A stretch of 48,755 nt of DNA from Ruminococcaceae bacterium UBA5905 (GCA_002431285.1 DJEF01000047.1:1009-49763); one strand, 5' to 3'. Positions 16,698 through 25,912 are shown, numbered from the stretch's first letter. Numbers and translations are program-made. Notes: a model not told the origin generated them from the sequence alone.

Positions 16698-17360
16698 TCA
16701 GATGAGCTGCTGATCGTTGATCACCAGTTTGAATTGCAGCCCCAATTTTTCTGCCGCCTTGCGGCAGAGAATCATCCGTCCCATGAAAATCTCAAAATAT
16801 TCCATCACCGATCCGTGCTCCCGGTCGATCACCAGCGTCAGCTGGATCTCCGTATGATCCGGATTGATCTCCAACTTGGAAGAGGTCACGGAATAATTGA
16901 CCCGGTCATGAATATCAAAAGAAGCGATATTCCGGTTGCGTACCCGGCTGCGGCGCACATCGGATTTATCCGCCAGGATCAGCGCTGCGGCCAGCGGGCT
17001 GACCGGCACACCGGTGCCCTCGTCATGGTTGCCGATGGCCGCCGTGATATGGGCGATCTCATCTGCCGGAAAGCCCATTTTATCCAGCAGCCGGAAAGCC
17101 ATCACCGCTCCGCTCTGGCTATGATCCACCCGATTGACCAGGTTCCCGATATCGTGGAGATATCCGGCGATCCGGGACAACTCCACCAATCGCGCCGGAT
17201 ATCCCAGCGTTTCCAAAATGTTCCCGGCGTTCTCCGCTACCTGAGTGACGTGTGCGAAGCTGTGCTCCGTCATCCCCAAAGCCGCCAGCGCCTCGTTGGC
17301 CGCCTCAATATAGGTACGAATGGTCGGGTCTCTGCGTATCATCTCATAGCTCAGATCCAT
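16698..17360 (-). CDS. HD-domain protein (putative phosphohydrolase)
   Basis: A 220-residue member of the HD superfamily, which are metal-dependent phosphohydrolases; the substrate is unknown. The metal motif is spread over SFAHVTQVAENAG, AGYLHDIGNLVNR and GNHDEGTG, with DKSD as the final aspartate. The C-terminal 70 residues (from IHDRVNYSV) form an extra domain I do not recognise. The ATG at 17360 with GGGGAG upstream was preferred to the ATG at 17441 that overlaps the glycosyltransferase stop, because the intervening residues look non-coding. Confidence 0.85.
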   Translation of the reverse strand: MDLSYEMIRRDPTIRTYIEAANEALAALGMTEHSFAHVTQVAENAGNILETLGYPARLVELSRIAGYLHDIGNLVNRVDHSQSGAVMAFRLLDKMGFPADEIAHITAAIGNHDEGTGVPVSPLAAALILADKSDVRRSRVRNRNIASFDIHDRVNYSVTSSKLEINPDHTEIQLTLVIDREHGSVMEYFEIFMGRMILCRKAAEKLGLQFKLVINDQQLI

Positions 17361-17437
17361 AGATATAAAACTCCCCTCTGTTCCGTCATGTCTACGTCCA
17401 CACTTCTGCATACCATTCCGCCGCCGTAGCACACGGC

Positions 17438-18535
17438 TCACGGGCGGTCTTTCAGCATATAATCCACCATGGCCGCCGCAGCCGGGACGGCCACTCTCCC
17501 CGCCGCCAGCCGATCGGCCATTCCCCGCAGCCTGTCCGGATCATCCAGAAGCTGCAACGCCTTTCCGATAGCGGACGGCCAATCGGAGGCGCCCGGCGTT
17601 CCGTAGGTACGGGAAAAATATTCCAGATTGCGGGATTCGCACCCCGGAACCGCCAGCAGCATCACCGACGGGCAGCCGGAAACCAGCATCTCGGTGCAGG
17701 TCAGTCCGCCGGGTTTCGTGATGCACACATCCGCCGCCGCCATATACAACGGCATCTCCTTTGTAAAGCCGAGAGCCTTTACGCCGTCAATGGGCGTTTC
17801 CGTCAGCTTCTCGTACAGCGCCCGATTGTTGCCGCACACCACGACCGGCAGCACCTGCGGCGGGATCTGCCCATCCATGCGAGGGACTTCCTTTTCAATA
17901 TGCCCACAGCCCATGCTGCCGCAGCACAGCAACAGTATCCGTTTGTCCTCCGGCAGTCCCAGACTGCGGCACGCCTGCGCCCGCTCCACCGGGGTATAAA
18001 ACGCCCGTTTCACCGGGATGCCGGTGGCCGCCAACTTTTCCCGGGGAATACCGCAGGCGATGAACTCCGGGATCAGGTCCGCCGCCGGCACAAACCAGGC
18101 CCGGGCGGACAGAGTATTGACCCCGGGACTGCACGTATAATCCGTCGCCAGAAAATAGAACGGAACGGTCAGCCCGTGACGCTTTTGTGCCTCTGTCAGC
18201 ATCATCGCCGCAAACACATGCACGCACAAAATTGCCGTAAAGCCGTTCTCCTTCACATAGTCCGCCATCCGTTCCACGCCCCGCCGTAGCAGATTGGAGA
18301 CCCAGGTCATCCGATGATGCTCCTGATAGGCGTATACCCGGCCGAAAGTACCGGGCAGATGGCGATAGACATACACATGCCCGTGACTGACGATGGAAGA
18401 AAATTGCGGGGACACAAACCGCAACCCATCCTCCACCGTACAGGGAATGCCACGGCTCTCCAACTCCTCCCGCACCGCAGCGGCGGAAGAATTATGACCG
18501 CCGCCGGTATTGGCCGACAGGATCAACACACGCAT
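17438..18535 (-). CDS. Glycosyltransferase, MGDG synthase/UgtP-like (diacylglycerol glucosyltransferase family)
   Basis: GT28-type enzyme of 365 residues. The N-terminal half (ILSANTGGGHNSSAAAVREEL, residues about 5-25, then YVYRHLPGTFGRVYAY) is the MGDG-synthase domain. The C-terminal half has LCCGSMGCGHIEKEV and VCITKPGGLTCTEMLVSGCP, the nucleotide-sugar site. It probably transfers glucose or galactose from a UDP-sugar to diacylglycerol on the membrane's inner face, making glycolipids or lipoteichoic acid anchor. The ATG at 18535 (AGGAAGGG upstream) was chosen over a TTG at 18541. Confidence 0.88.
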   Translation of the reverse strand: MRVLILSANTGGGHNSSAAAVREELESRGIPCTVEDGLRFVSPQFSSIVSHGHVYVYRHLPGTFGRVYAYQEHHRMTWVSNLLRRGVERMADYVKENGFTAILCVHVFAAMMLTEAQKRHGLTVPFYFLATDYTCSPGVNTLSARAWFVPAADLIPEFIACGIPREKLAATGIPVKRAFYTPVERAQACRSLGLPEDKRILLLCCGSMGCGHIEKEVPRMDGQIPPQVLPVVVCGNNRALYEKLTETPIDGVKALGFTKEMPLYMAAADVCITKPGGLTCTEMLVSGCPSVMLLAVPGCESRNLEYFSRTYGTPGASDWPSAIGKALQLLDDPDRLRGMADRLAAGRVAVPAAAAMVDYMLKDRP

Positions 18536-18560
18536 AGTCAAAACACCCTTCCTGTATTTT

Positions 18561-19019
18561 TCAGCGCACCCGCCGGCGCAGCTCTCCGAAAAACTCCTTT
18601 AATACTTGCCGACACGCATCCTCCAACACACCGCAGACGTGCTCCGGCCGATGGTTATACGGCAGCCGGAACAGGTCCACCACCGAGCCGCAGGAGCCGG
18701 CCTTGGGATCCGCCGTCCCCTGAATGACCCGGTCGATCCGGGCATTGATGATTGCTCCGGCGCACATGGGGCACGGCTCCAGCGTCACATACAGGTCGCA
18801 GCCGGACAGCCGCCAGCCGCCCAAGGTGCGGCAAGCCTCGGCGATGGCCTCAATCTCAGCGTGCGCCAGAGCGTTTCTGTCCCGCTCCCGGCGGTTCCGG
18901 CCACGGCCGATGACCACGCCGTCCCTGACCACCACAGCACCCACCGGCACCTCGCCCTCCGCGGCCGCTTCCCGCGCCAGACACAGCGCCTGCTCCATGA
19001 ACTCTTCTTCCGAACTCAT
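18561..19019 (-). CDS. tadA: tRNA-specific adenosine deaminase
   Basis: Converts A34 to inosine in tRNA-Arg(ACG), needed to read CGN codons; 152 residues. Zinc and proton-shuttle motifs are ALAHAEIEAI (HAE) and TLEPCPMCAGAI (PCxxC). NARIDRVIQGTADPKAGSCG is the family's C-terminal signature. The ATG overlaps the CPBP stop as ATGA (4 bases). The upstream part of the open frame is Gly/Ala-rich read-through and was left out. Confidence 0.96.
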   Translation of the reverse strand: MSSEEEFMEQALCLAREAAAEGEVPVGAVVVRDGVVIGRGRNRRERDRNALAHAEIEAIAEACRTLGGWRLSGCDLYVTLEPCPMCAGAIINARIDRVIQGTADPKAGSCGSVVDLFRLPYNHRPEHVCGVLEDACRQVLKEFFGELRRRVR

Positions 19020-20035
19020 ACCGCCTCCAGCACCGCCTGCACCAGCAGCACCCCCAGAGCAAGCAGCAGCACCGGCGAGGTAAACAGAGCGCTCCACCGC
19101 TGCCCGGCATTGAGGGAAGAGCGGGGCTGTGCCGGCAGCCGCAGCAGCTCGCTGCGCCGGAGCAGCAGTATCGCCACCGCCATAAGCCCCAACAGGATCA
19201 GCGCGCCGATCACGATCCAATTGAGCACACCGAACGCGGATTCATTCATTCCATCGCCGAGATACTCAATCAGGACAGACACACCGTTATTGCAAAAATG
19301 CACCGCCACCGGCAGCCAGATGTTATCGGTCGCCACATACAGCCAGCCCAGCACCAGACCCACTACAAAGGCGAAGGGGATCTGCCGGATATTGCCGTGC
19401 ATCATGCCGAAGAACAGCGCCGACATGAACACCGCCGCTCCGTCGCCGAAGGGGCGCAGTTCCCGCAGAAGATACCCCCGCATGACCGCCTCCTCCAGCA
19501 GAGCCGGAAGCACGGCAAACACGATCAGATACACCGCAAAGCCCGTCGGCGTAGGCTCCAGCATATCCGGCGTCTCCGGCGCCGAGGCGCCGAACTGCTC
19601 CAGAAAGGCCGTCACATAAGAGCCGATGATGTTGGCCAGCATACACACGCCCACTCCGGCCACGACCGCCAGAAAGGCATCCGGGCCATTGACCCGGTGC
19701 GCCGGGCTCAGGGGGAAATACCGCCGCTTGCCGCACAGCGCCACCAGCGCCGCCGGCACCAGCATCGCAAAGCTGTATACCCCTGCGTACACAAGCAGAT
19801 ACGACACCTTGTCCATGCCCAGCAGCGGCTGAGTCAGCTGAGAGCGATCCAGCACGCCGGCCAGCAGCAGAATGACCGCCAATATGTTGAAAGTCAGCAG
19901 CAGTCCCGCCGTATTCGCCAGCATCAGTGCGCCGGCAAAATTCCCTTTCCGGCGCAGCCAGCGTCTCTCCAGCTGCTGGGGCGTCGGCGGGGGGGCATAC
20001 ACAAACGGTTGCGGTGTCCAGCCTTGTTGTTCCAT
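19016..20035 (-). CDS. CPBP family intramembrane glutamic/metallo protease
   Basis: A 339-residue multi-pass membrane protein of the CAAX protease/bacteriocin-processing (Abi) family. Motif 1 is ALLEEAVMRGYLL (Glu181-Glu182, Arg186), motif 2 FFGMMHGN (His213) and motif 3 AVHFCNN. About eight hydrophobic segments are visible, and the N-terminus is Pro-rich. The natural substrate cannot be told; members cut prenylated or signal-like peptides or act as scaffolds. It heads the CPBP-tadA-glycosyltransferase-HD unit. Confidence 0.9.
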   Translation of the reverse strand: MEQQGWTPQPFVYAPPPTPQQLERRWLRRKGNFAGALMLANTAGLLLTFNILAVILLLAGVLDRSQLTQPLLGMDKVSYLLVYAGVYSFAMLVPAALVALCGKRRYFPLSPAHRVNGPDAFLAVVAGVGVCMLANIIGSYVTAFLEQFGASAPETPDMLEPTPTGFAVYLIVFAVLPALLEEAVMRGYLLRELRPFGDGAAVFMSALFFGMMHGNIRQIPFAFVVGLVLGWLYVATDNIWLPVAVHFCNNGVSVLIEYLGDGMNESAFGVLNWIVIGALILLGLMAVAILLLRRSELLRLPAQPRSSLNAGQRWSALFTSPVLLLALGVLLVQAVLEAV

Positions 20036-20086
20036 AAATCCATGTCCTCTCCCGGATCGGTCCGGCCAATCCGTCCATTCAAGTGC

Positions 20087-20115
20087 ATTTTAACACATTT
20101 CCCCGGAATTGTACA
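20087..20115 (-). promoter_or_regulatory. Promoter of the CPBP-tadA unit
   Basis: On the minus strand -35 TGTACA, 17-base spacer, -10 TAAAAT with an extended TGn. It faces away from the murI promoter 12 bases further on. Confidence 0.55.
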
Positions 20116-20127
20116 GCAATATTTTCG

Positions 20128-20156
20128 TTGCACATTTCGTAGAATTGTGATATGAT
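20128..20156 (+). promoter_or_regulatory. Promoter of murI-argS
   Basis: -35 TTGCAC, 17-base spacer, -10 TATGAT, 31 bases before the murI start. Confidence 0.7.
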
Positions 20157-20187
20157 AGTCAGCAGTATTGCGTGAGGAGGAATCGCA

Positions 20188-21009
20188 TTGGATAATCGTC
20201 CCATCGGCGTATTTGACTCCGGACTGGGCGGGTTGACGGCGGTGCGGCAGCTCATGGAGCTGATGCCCCGAGAGGATATCGTCTATTTCGGGGATACCGG
20301 TCGGGTGCCCTACGGCTCCCGCAGCGCTCAGACCGTGCACCGGTATGCCCGGGAGGACTGCCGATTTCTTCAGCAGCAGGGGGTAAAATTTCTCATCGCT
20401 GCCTGCGGCACCGTCAGCTCCGTGGCCGGAGATGTGCTGGAGGCGCTGCCGCTGCCGGCCATGGGGATCATTCAGCCCGCCGCCGATGCCGCCGCCCGCG
20501 CCACCCGCAGCCGCCGGATCGGCGTGATGGGCACCTCCACCACCGTGCGCTCCGGCTCCTTCGTCCGGCGTCTGCACGAGCTGGATCCTTCCATCGAAGT
20601 GACCGCCGCGGCCTGTCCGGTGCTGGTGTCGCTGGTGGAGAACGGATGGATTGACCCCCGGGACGAGGTGACGAGCGCCGCCGTGCGCCGGTATCTGCTC
20701 CCCTTGCAGGAGGCGCAGGTGGACACGGTGATCCTGGGCTGCACCCACTTCCCGCTATTGGCGCCGCTGATCCGGGCACAGCTCGGCGCGGATGTGACGC
20801 TCATTGATTCCGGCCGGGAGACCGCTGCCGCCTGCGCCGCCCGGCTGGCCGCAGCGGACGCTCTGTGCGATCCGAAAAAAGCACGGGGACGCTATCATTT
20901 TTTCGTATCCGACCGCCCGGAGGGATTCACTCAGGTGGCGGAGACCTTTTTGGGACATCCGGTGCACGAGGAGATCGACATGATCCCGCCGGACACATTG
21001 CGCCTATGA
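20188..21009 (+). CDS. murI: Glutamate racemase
   Basis: Makes D-glutamate for peptidoglycan by a two-cysteine mechanism; 273 residues. FDSGLGG (Asp10, Ser11) is at the N-terminus, the first catalytic Cys73 is in AACGTVSS and the second, Cys185, in LGCTHFPLL. The usual motif around the first cysteine is CNTAS; here the asparagine is glycine (Gly74). The start is a TTG at 20188, with GAGGAGG seven bases upstream and no better ATG. It heads an operon with a DUF1934 gene and argS. Confidence 0.95.
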   Translation: MDNRPIGVFDSGLGGLTAVRQLMELMPREDIVYFGDTGRVPYGSRSAQTVHRYAREDCRFLQQQGVKFLIAACGTVSSVAGDVLEALPLPAMGIIQPAADAAARATRSRRIGVMGTSTTVRSGSFVRRLHELDPSIEVTAAACPVLVSLVENGWIDPRDEVTSAAVRRYLLPLQEAQVDTVILGCTHFPLLAPLIRAQLGADVTLIDSGRETAAACAARLAAADALCDPKKARGRYHFFVSDRPEGFTQVAETFLGHPVHEEIDMIPPDTLRL

Positions 21010-21022
21010 GGGAGGGGTATCC

Positions 21023-21454
21023 ATGCAAGCGCTCATTCACATACGCGGTGTGCAAACGGTTGACGATCAGGAGCCGGACATCATTGAGATGACCACCTGC
21101 GGCACGTTTCTGCCCGCCGACGGGGGCTATGCCCTCTCCTATACCGAGGGCCAGGGAGAAGAAGCCACAGCAGTCACGCTGCACGTGGCCGGAAACCGGG
21201 TCACGCTGGAACGCTCCGGCGCCTGCTCCAGCATCCTGATCCTCGAAAAGCAGCGCCGCCACCACAGCCAGTATTCCACCCCCTTCGGGGTGCTGGATAT
21301 GGGCACCTACGCCACCGCACTGGATTGGGAACTGACCGAGCTGGGCGGGACTCTGGATTTTGCCTACACATTGGGATTCAACGGGAGTGTCAATTCGTCC
21401 CATACCGTGCATATTACCGTACAGGAGGAGAACACATCATGTCCAATATCGTAA
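21023..21454 (+). CDS. DUF1934 (YwiB-like) beta-barrel protein
   Basis: A 143-residue protein of the DUF1934/YwiB family, a lipocalin-like beta-barrel of unknown function often found just before argS in Firmicutes. Visible signatures are the alternating strands at YALSYTEGQGEEATAVTLHV and the late DFAYTLGFNGSVNSSHTVHI. GAGGGAGG precedes the ATG. It overlaps argS by 16 bases. Confidence 0.88.
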   Translation: MQALIHIRGVQTVDDQEPDIIEMTTCGTFLPADGGYALSYTEGQGEEATAVTLHVAGNRVTLERSGACSSILILEKQRRHHSQYSTPFGVLDMGTYATALDWELTELGGTLDFAYTLGFNGSVNSSHTVHITVQEENTSCPIS

Positions 21455-23178
21455 AAGAAACCGAAGCCCAACTGCGGCAATTGATCGGCGACGCCTTCGC
21501 CGCGGCCATCGCCGCCGGAGAGCTGCCCCAGGCGGACATCCCCGCCTATGCCGTGGAGATCCCCGCCGACCGGAAGAATGGCGACATGGCGGTGAACGCC
21601 GCCATGGTTTCCGCCCGGGCCTTTCATGCCGCCCCCCGAAAGATCGCCGATACGCTGGCCGCCTATCTCAAGCTGGACGGCACCCGGTTTGACAAAGCGG
21701 AGGTGGCCGGTCCCGGATTTATGAATTTCTTCCTTTCCCCCGCCTATTACAGCGACGTAGTGGCGGAGGTGCGCCGGGAGGACAAGCAGTTCGGCCGCTC
21801 CGATTTCGGCGGCGGCCAAAAGGTAATGGTAGAATACGTCTCCGCCAACCCCACCGGCCCCATGCACATGGGCAATGCCCGGGGCGGCGCGCTGGGGGAC
21901 TGTCTGGCCAGTGTGCTGGACGCCGCCGGCTACACTGTATGGCGGGAATTCTATATCAACGACGCCGGCAACCAGATCGAAAAATTCGGGCTGTCGCTGG
22001 AGGTGCGGTATCTCCAGATCTTCAAGGGTGAAGACGCTGTGGAGCTGCCGGAGGACGCCTATCACGGCGACGATATCAAGGAGCACGCCGCCGCCTTTGC
22101 CGAAAAATACGGAGACAAATACGTGGACGCGGACTCCGCCCAGCGGCGAAAAGCGCTGGTGGACTATGCTCTGCCGCTGAACATCGCCAAAATGCAGGCG
22201 GATATGGCAAAATACCGTATCGAATACGACCGGTGGTTCACCGAATCCACCCTCCACAAGGACGGCGAGCTGCAAGAGATCATCGACATCCTCACCGAAA
22301 AGGGGCTAACCTACGAAAAGGACGGCGCTCTGTGGTACAAGGCCGGAGAATACGGCGAGAAATATCAGCCCAAGAAGCACAAAACCAGAGACGGTGAAGA
22401 AGAGGGCATCAAAGACGAGGTGCTGGTGCGCGCCAACGGCAATCCCACCTATTTCGCCGCCGACATTGCTTACCACCGCAACAAATTTCTGCGGGGCTAC
22501 GAGACTCTTATCGACGTCTGGGGCGCCGACCACCACGGCCACGTTGCCCGCATGAAAGGCGCGATGGATGCCGTGGGTCTGGACGGCGAAAAGCTCCATG
22601 TGGTGCTGATGCAGCTGGTGCGGCTGGTGCGGGACGGTGAGATCGTCCGGATGTCCAAGCGCAGCGGCAAAGCCATCCAACTGAGCGACCTGCTGGATGA
22701 GGTGCCGGTGGATGCCGCCCGGTTCTTCTTCAACCAGCGGGAAGCCAACACCCAGATGGAGTTTGACTTAGGGCTGGCCATCGAGCAGTCCTCCTCCAAC
22801 CCGGTCTATTATGTCCAGTATGCCCACGCCCGCATCCACTCCATCTTCCGCAAGCTGGGGATCGCCGATCCGTCCGCCTGTAGCGCCACCCCGGCGCAGC
22901 TGGCGCTGCTCACCGCTCCCGAGGAGCGGGAGCTGATCCGCCATCTGTCCGGTCTGGAAAAGACCGTGGTGGAATGCGCCAAGGCGCTGGATCCCTCCGG
23001 CATCACCCGGTACGCGCTGGAGCTGGCCACCCTGTTCCATAAGTTCTACAACGCCTGCCACGTCAGCGGCGTGGAGGCCGATCTGGCAGCGGCACGTCTA
23101 GCGCTGTGCGATGCCGCCCGCATCGCTCTGCGGAATGTGCTGACCATGATGAAGATCACCGCACCCGAAAGTATGTGA
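21439..23178 (+). CDS. argS: Arginine--tRNA ligase
   Basis: Class I aminoacyl-tRNA synthetase, 579 residues. The HIGH-like motif is SANPTGPMHMGNARG (HMGN about 143-146) and the KMSKS-like motif is RMSKRSGKAI. The N-terminal arginyl-specific domain (ADRKNGDMAVN) and the C-terminal anticodon-binding DALR domain (SSSNPVYYVQYAHARIHSI onward) are complete. The ATG at 21439 has AGGAGGAG eight bases upstream and overlaps the previous gene; the longer open frame upstream is not coding. Confidence 0.97.
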   Translation: MSNIVKETEAQLRQLIGDAFAAAIAAGELPQADIPAYAVEIPADRKNGDMAVNAAMVSARAFHAAPRKIADTLAAYLKLDGTRFDKAEVAGPGFMNFFLSPAYYSDVVAEVRREDKQFGRSDFGGGQKVMVEYVSANPTGPMHMGNARGGALGDCLASVLDAAGYTVWREFYINDAGNQIEKFGLSLEVRYLQIFKGEDAVELPEDAYHGDDIKEHAAAFAEKYGDKYVDADSAQRRKALVDYALPLNIAKMQADMAKYRIEYDRWFTESTLHKDGELQEIIDILTEKGLTYEKDGALWYKAGEYGEKYQPKKHKTRDGEEEGIKDEVLVRANGNPTYFAADIAYHRNKFLRGYETLIDVWGADHHGHVARMKGAMDAVGLDGEKLHVVLMQLVRLVRDGEIVRMSKRSGKAIQLSDLLDEVPVDAARFFFNQREANTQMEFDLGLAIEQSSSNPVYYVQYAHARIHSIFRKLGIADPSACSATPAQLALLTAPEERELIRHLSGLEKTVVECAKALDPSGITRYALELATLFHKFYNACHVSGVEADLAAARLALCDAARIALRNVLTMMKITAPESM

Positions 23179-23184
23179 TTCAGG

Positions 23185-23203
23185 CCGTGCAGATTCTGCA
23201 CGG
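23185..23203 (+). terminator. First hairpin after argS
   Basis: CCGTGCAG-ATT-CTGCACGG, a perfect 8-bp hairpin six bases after the argS stop, without a T-run. Probably protects or helps the stronger terminator that follows. Confidence 0.5.
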
Positions 23204-23217
23204 AATCATTGCCAATA

Positions 23218-23260
23218 AAAATCCCGCCGACGGAATACCGGATTCCGTCGGCGGGATTTT
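23218..23260. terminator. Bidirectional terminator between argS and ackA
   Basis: A perfect 19-bp stem (arms start AAAATCCCGCCG and end CGGCGGGATTTT) around ACCGG, with T-runs on both strands. It can stop argS on the plus strand and ackA, which ends 112 bases further on, on the minus strand. Confidence 0.92.
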
Positions 23261-23372
23261 CGTTTCTGTGATTCTCCGTGATCCCATAAACAGAGCGATC
23301 GGGTTATGGCCGTTACCGAAACGGTATAGCCCCCCATTTGATCTGTCTAAGGTCTGCAGGCTGCAAAGTCGG

Positions 23373-24560
23373 TTACGCCAGCGCGGCCGTATCCCGGGCG
23401 ATCACCATTTCCTCGTCCGTGGGGATGACCCAGGCGGGGATGGCGGAATCCGCCGTGGTGATAAGGGTCTCTTTGCCGTGCACCTCGTTGGCCTTTACGT
23501 CGCACTTCATGCCCAGGAAACCCAGCGCCTCAATGATCTCCTGCCGCACACGGGGCTGGTTCTCGCCGATACCGGCGGTGAACACCAGCGCATCCAGACC
23601 GCCCAGCACAGCGATATAGGCGCCTACATATTTCAGCACCTGATAAGTGCGCATATCCCAGGCCAGCGCCGCCCGCTGATCTCCCCGGGCGATGGCCGCC
23701 TCGATATCCCGATCGTCGCTGTACTGCCCGGAAATGCCCAGCGTACCGGACTTCTTATTCATGATCTCATCCATCTGCGCCGGGGTCAGGCCCTCCTTCT
23801 CCATGAGGAAGGTCACGACCGACGGGTCAAAGCCGCCGGAGCGGGTACCCATCATAAAGCCGTCCAGCGGAGTCATGCCCATGGTGGTATCCACCACCTT
23901 GCCGTCTTTGATGGCGGCGATGGAGGAACCGCTGCCCAGATGGCAGGTAATGATGCGGGTGCCCTCCGTGCGTCCCAGCAGCTCGCAGCAGCGGGCGCTC
24001 ACATACCGATGGGAAGTGCCGTGGAAGCCATAGCGGCGCACGCCGTATTTCTCATAATATTCATAGGGCAGACCGAACATAAACACTTTCTGCTCCATAG
24101 TCTGATGGAAAGCGGTATCGAACACCGCCACCTGGGTGATATCCTTACCGAAGGTGGCCGTCGCCGCCGCAATACCCTGCAAGGCCGCCGGATTGTGCAA
24201 CGGCGCCAGCGCCTTAAGCGCGTCGATATCCGCCAACACCTCGTCGGTGATCACCACAGAATGATCGTATTTGGAGCCGCCCTGCACCACTCGATGGCCG
24301 ATGGCGCTGACCTCACCCAGATCGTGGATGACCTTGCCCTCGCCCTCGGTGAGCGCTTTCTTCACCTGCGCGAACGCCGCCGTATGGTCGGGCATCGCCA
24401 CCTCGCTTTTCCACGCCTGGCCGTGCGCCTTATGGGTGAAGCTGCCAACAGGCTGGCCGATGCGCTCGCAGATGCCCTTCCCCAGCACCTGCTCGCCGTC
24501 CATGTCGATGAGCTGATATTTCAGCGAAGAACTGCCGGCGTTGATAACCAAAATTTTCAT
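23373..24560 (-). CDS. ackA: Acetate kinase
   Basis: Converts acetyl phosphate and ADP to acetate and ATP, the energy-yielding step of acetate fermentation; 395 residues. Signatures are ILVINAGSSSLKYQL at the N-terminus, GHRVVQGGSKY, the catalytic-aspartate segment VFDTAFHQTM, RYGFHGTSHRYV, ITCHLGSGSSIAAI and VFTAGIGENQP. AAGGAG precedes the ATG. No phosphotransacetylase gene is next to it; it stands alone, divergent from tmcAL. Confidence 0.98.
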   Translation of the reverse strand: MKILVINAGSSSLKYQLIDMDGEQVLGKGICERIGQPVGSFTHKAHGQAWKSEVAMPDHTAAFAQVKKALTEGEGKVIHDLGEVSAIGHRVVQGGSKYDHSVVITDEVLADIDALKALAPLHNPAALQGIAAATATFGKDITQVAVFDTAFHQTMEQKVFMFGLPYEYYEKYGVRRYGFHGTSHRYVSARCCELLGRTEGTRIITCHLGSGSSIAAIKDGKVVDTTMGMTPLDGFMMGTRSGGFDPSVVTFLMEKEGLTPAQMDEIMNKKSGTLGISGQYSDDRDIEAAIARGDQRAALAWDMRTYQVLKYVGAYIAVLGGLDALVFTAGIGENQPRVRQEIIEALGFLGMKCDVKANEVHGKETLITTADSAIPAWVIPTDEEMVIARDTAALA

Positions 24561-24594
24561 ACATCATTCTCCTTATACAATTCGTCTACCCTGT

Positions 24595-24623
24595 ATCATA
24601 CACTCTTTTACCGGAAATTTCAA
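24595..24623 (-). promoter_or_regulatory. Promoter of ackA
   Basis: On the minus strand -35 TTGAAA, 17-base spacer, -10 TATGAT, 35 bases before the ATG. Confidence 0.75.
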
Positions 24624-24645
24624 CCATTCCGGGCAAAAATCTGAT

Positions 24646-24674
24646 TTGACAACCGAAAAAACTGTTGGTACAAT
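24646..24674 (+). promoter_or_regulatory. Promoter of tmcAL-plsY
   Basis: -35 TTGACA, 17-base spacer, -10 TACAAT. It is back to back with the ackA promoter, 22 bases apart. Confidence 0.8.
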
Positions 24675-24706
24675 GAAACCGTAAAACCGCAAGGGAGGGG
24701 TGCGCC

Positions 24707-25897
24707 GTGCTGATCACCGGCATCATCGCCGAATACGATCCGTTCCACAAAGGGCACGCCGCCCACATCGCCGCCGCCCGGTCGGCCGGCGCCACCCACA
24801 TCGTCGTCGCATTGAGCGGAAATTTCACCCAACGGGGCAAGCCGGCGCTGCTGCCGAAAAGCTATCGCACGGAAATGGCGCTGGCAAACGGAGCTGATCT
24901 GGTGCTGGAGCTGCCGCTGCCGTGGGCAATGGCGCCGGCGGAGGGATTCGCCACCGGCGGCGTGGCGCTGTTGCAGGCGCTGGGGTGCGTACAGGCGCTG
25001 TCCTTCGGCTGCGAATGCGGGGACGCTGACGCGCTGCTGGCGCTGGCCGCCGTCATGGACACCCCCGCCTATACCGACGCGCTACGCCGGGCTCTGCGGG
25101 CCGGGGCGCCTTACGCCGCCGCCCGGCAGGCCGCTGCCGCCGATCTGTGCGGCGCGGACACCGCCGCGCTGCTGGCGCAGCCCAACAACACGCTGGGGCT
25201 GGAATACATCCGGGCCGCCGCCCGACTGGGAGCAGAATTCCGGTTTATCACCGTCCCGCGGCAGGGAGCCGGACACCGCGACACGGCAGCATCCGACGGC
25301 ATCGCCAGCGGCACGGCTCTGCGCCGACTCATCCGGGCCGGACAGGCCGATGCTGCGGCCGACTATATGCCCGCTCCATCTACCGCTGTGCTGATGCAGG
25401 CGCTCCGGGATGGCAGAGCACCCGCCGATCCCCATCGGCTGGACAGTGCGCTGCTGACCCATCTGCGGCTGCAACCCCGCAGCGCCCTGGCTGCGCTCCC
25501 CTATGTTTCCGAGGGGCTGGAAAACCGACTATGGAACGCCATCCGCAGCGCCGTCACCCTACCGGAGCTGGAGACGGCGCTGCACACCCGCCGCTATCCG
25601 GCTGCCCGGCTGCGGCGCATTCTCTGGGCCTCCCTGTTGCGTATCACTCCGGATATGGCGCGGGGAACGCCCCCTTATCTGCGGGTGCTGGGTATGAACG
25701 CCCGCGGGCAGGAAATTCTGGCGGCCGCCGCCCCCACGCGACCGCTCCTCACCCGGTTTTCCCAAATACGGGAGCTGCCGCCACCGGCGCAGGCGGTGTT
25801 TGCCGCCGAATGCCGTAGCGGCGACGTATACGCCCTCATGCTGCCAAGCCCCGCCCCTTGCGGCGGCGAGCAGCAATACCATATCGCGATCCGGTAA
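24707..25897 (+). CDS. tmcAL: tRNA(Met) cytidine acetate ligase (YlbM family)
   Basis: Makes N4-acetylcytidine at the wobble base of elongator tRNA-Met, using acetate and ATP through acetyl-AMP; 396 residues. The nucleotidyltransferase motif is GIIAEYDPFHKGHAAHI (HxGH), followed by SGNFTQRGKPALLPKSYRT and ADLVLELPLPWAMAPAEGFA. QPNNTLGLEYIRA and GTALRRLI are also family segments. The start is GTG at 24707, with GGGAGGGG upstream. Its acetate substrate is the product of the divergent ackA. Confidence 0.93.
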   Translation: MLITGIIAEYDPFHKGHAAHIAAARSAGATHIVVALSGNFTQRGKPALLPKSYRTEMALANGADLVLELPLPWAMAPAEGFATGGVALLQALGCVQALSFGCECGDADALLALAAVMDTPAYTDALRRALRAGAPYAAARQAAAADLCGADTAALLAQPNNTLGLEYIRAAARLGAEFRFITVPRQGAGHRDTAASDGIASGTALRRLIRAGQADAAADYMPAPSTAVLMQALRDGRAPADPHRLDSALLTHLRLQPRSALAALPYVSEGLENRLWNAIRSAVTLPELETALHTRRYPAARLRRILWASLLRITPDMARGTPPYLRVLGMNARGQEILAAAAPTRPLLTRFSQIRELPPPAQAVFAAECRSGDVYALMLPSPAPCGGEQQYHIAIR

Positions 25898-25912
25898 GAA
25901 GGAGGCTCCACC

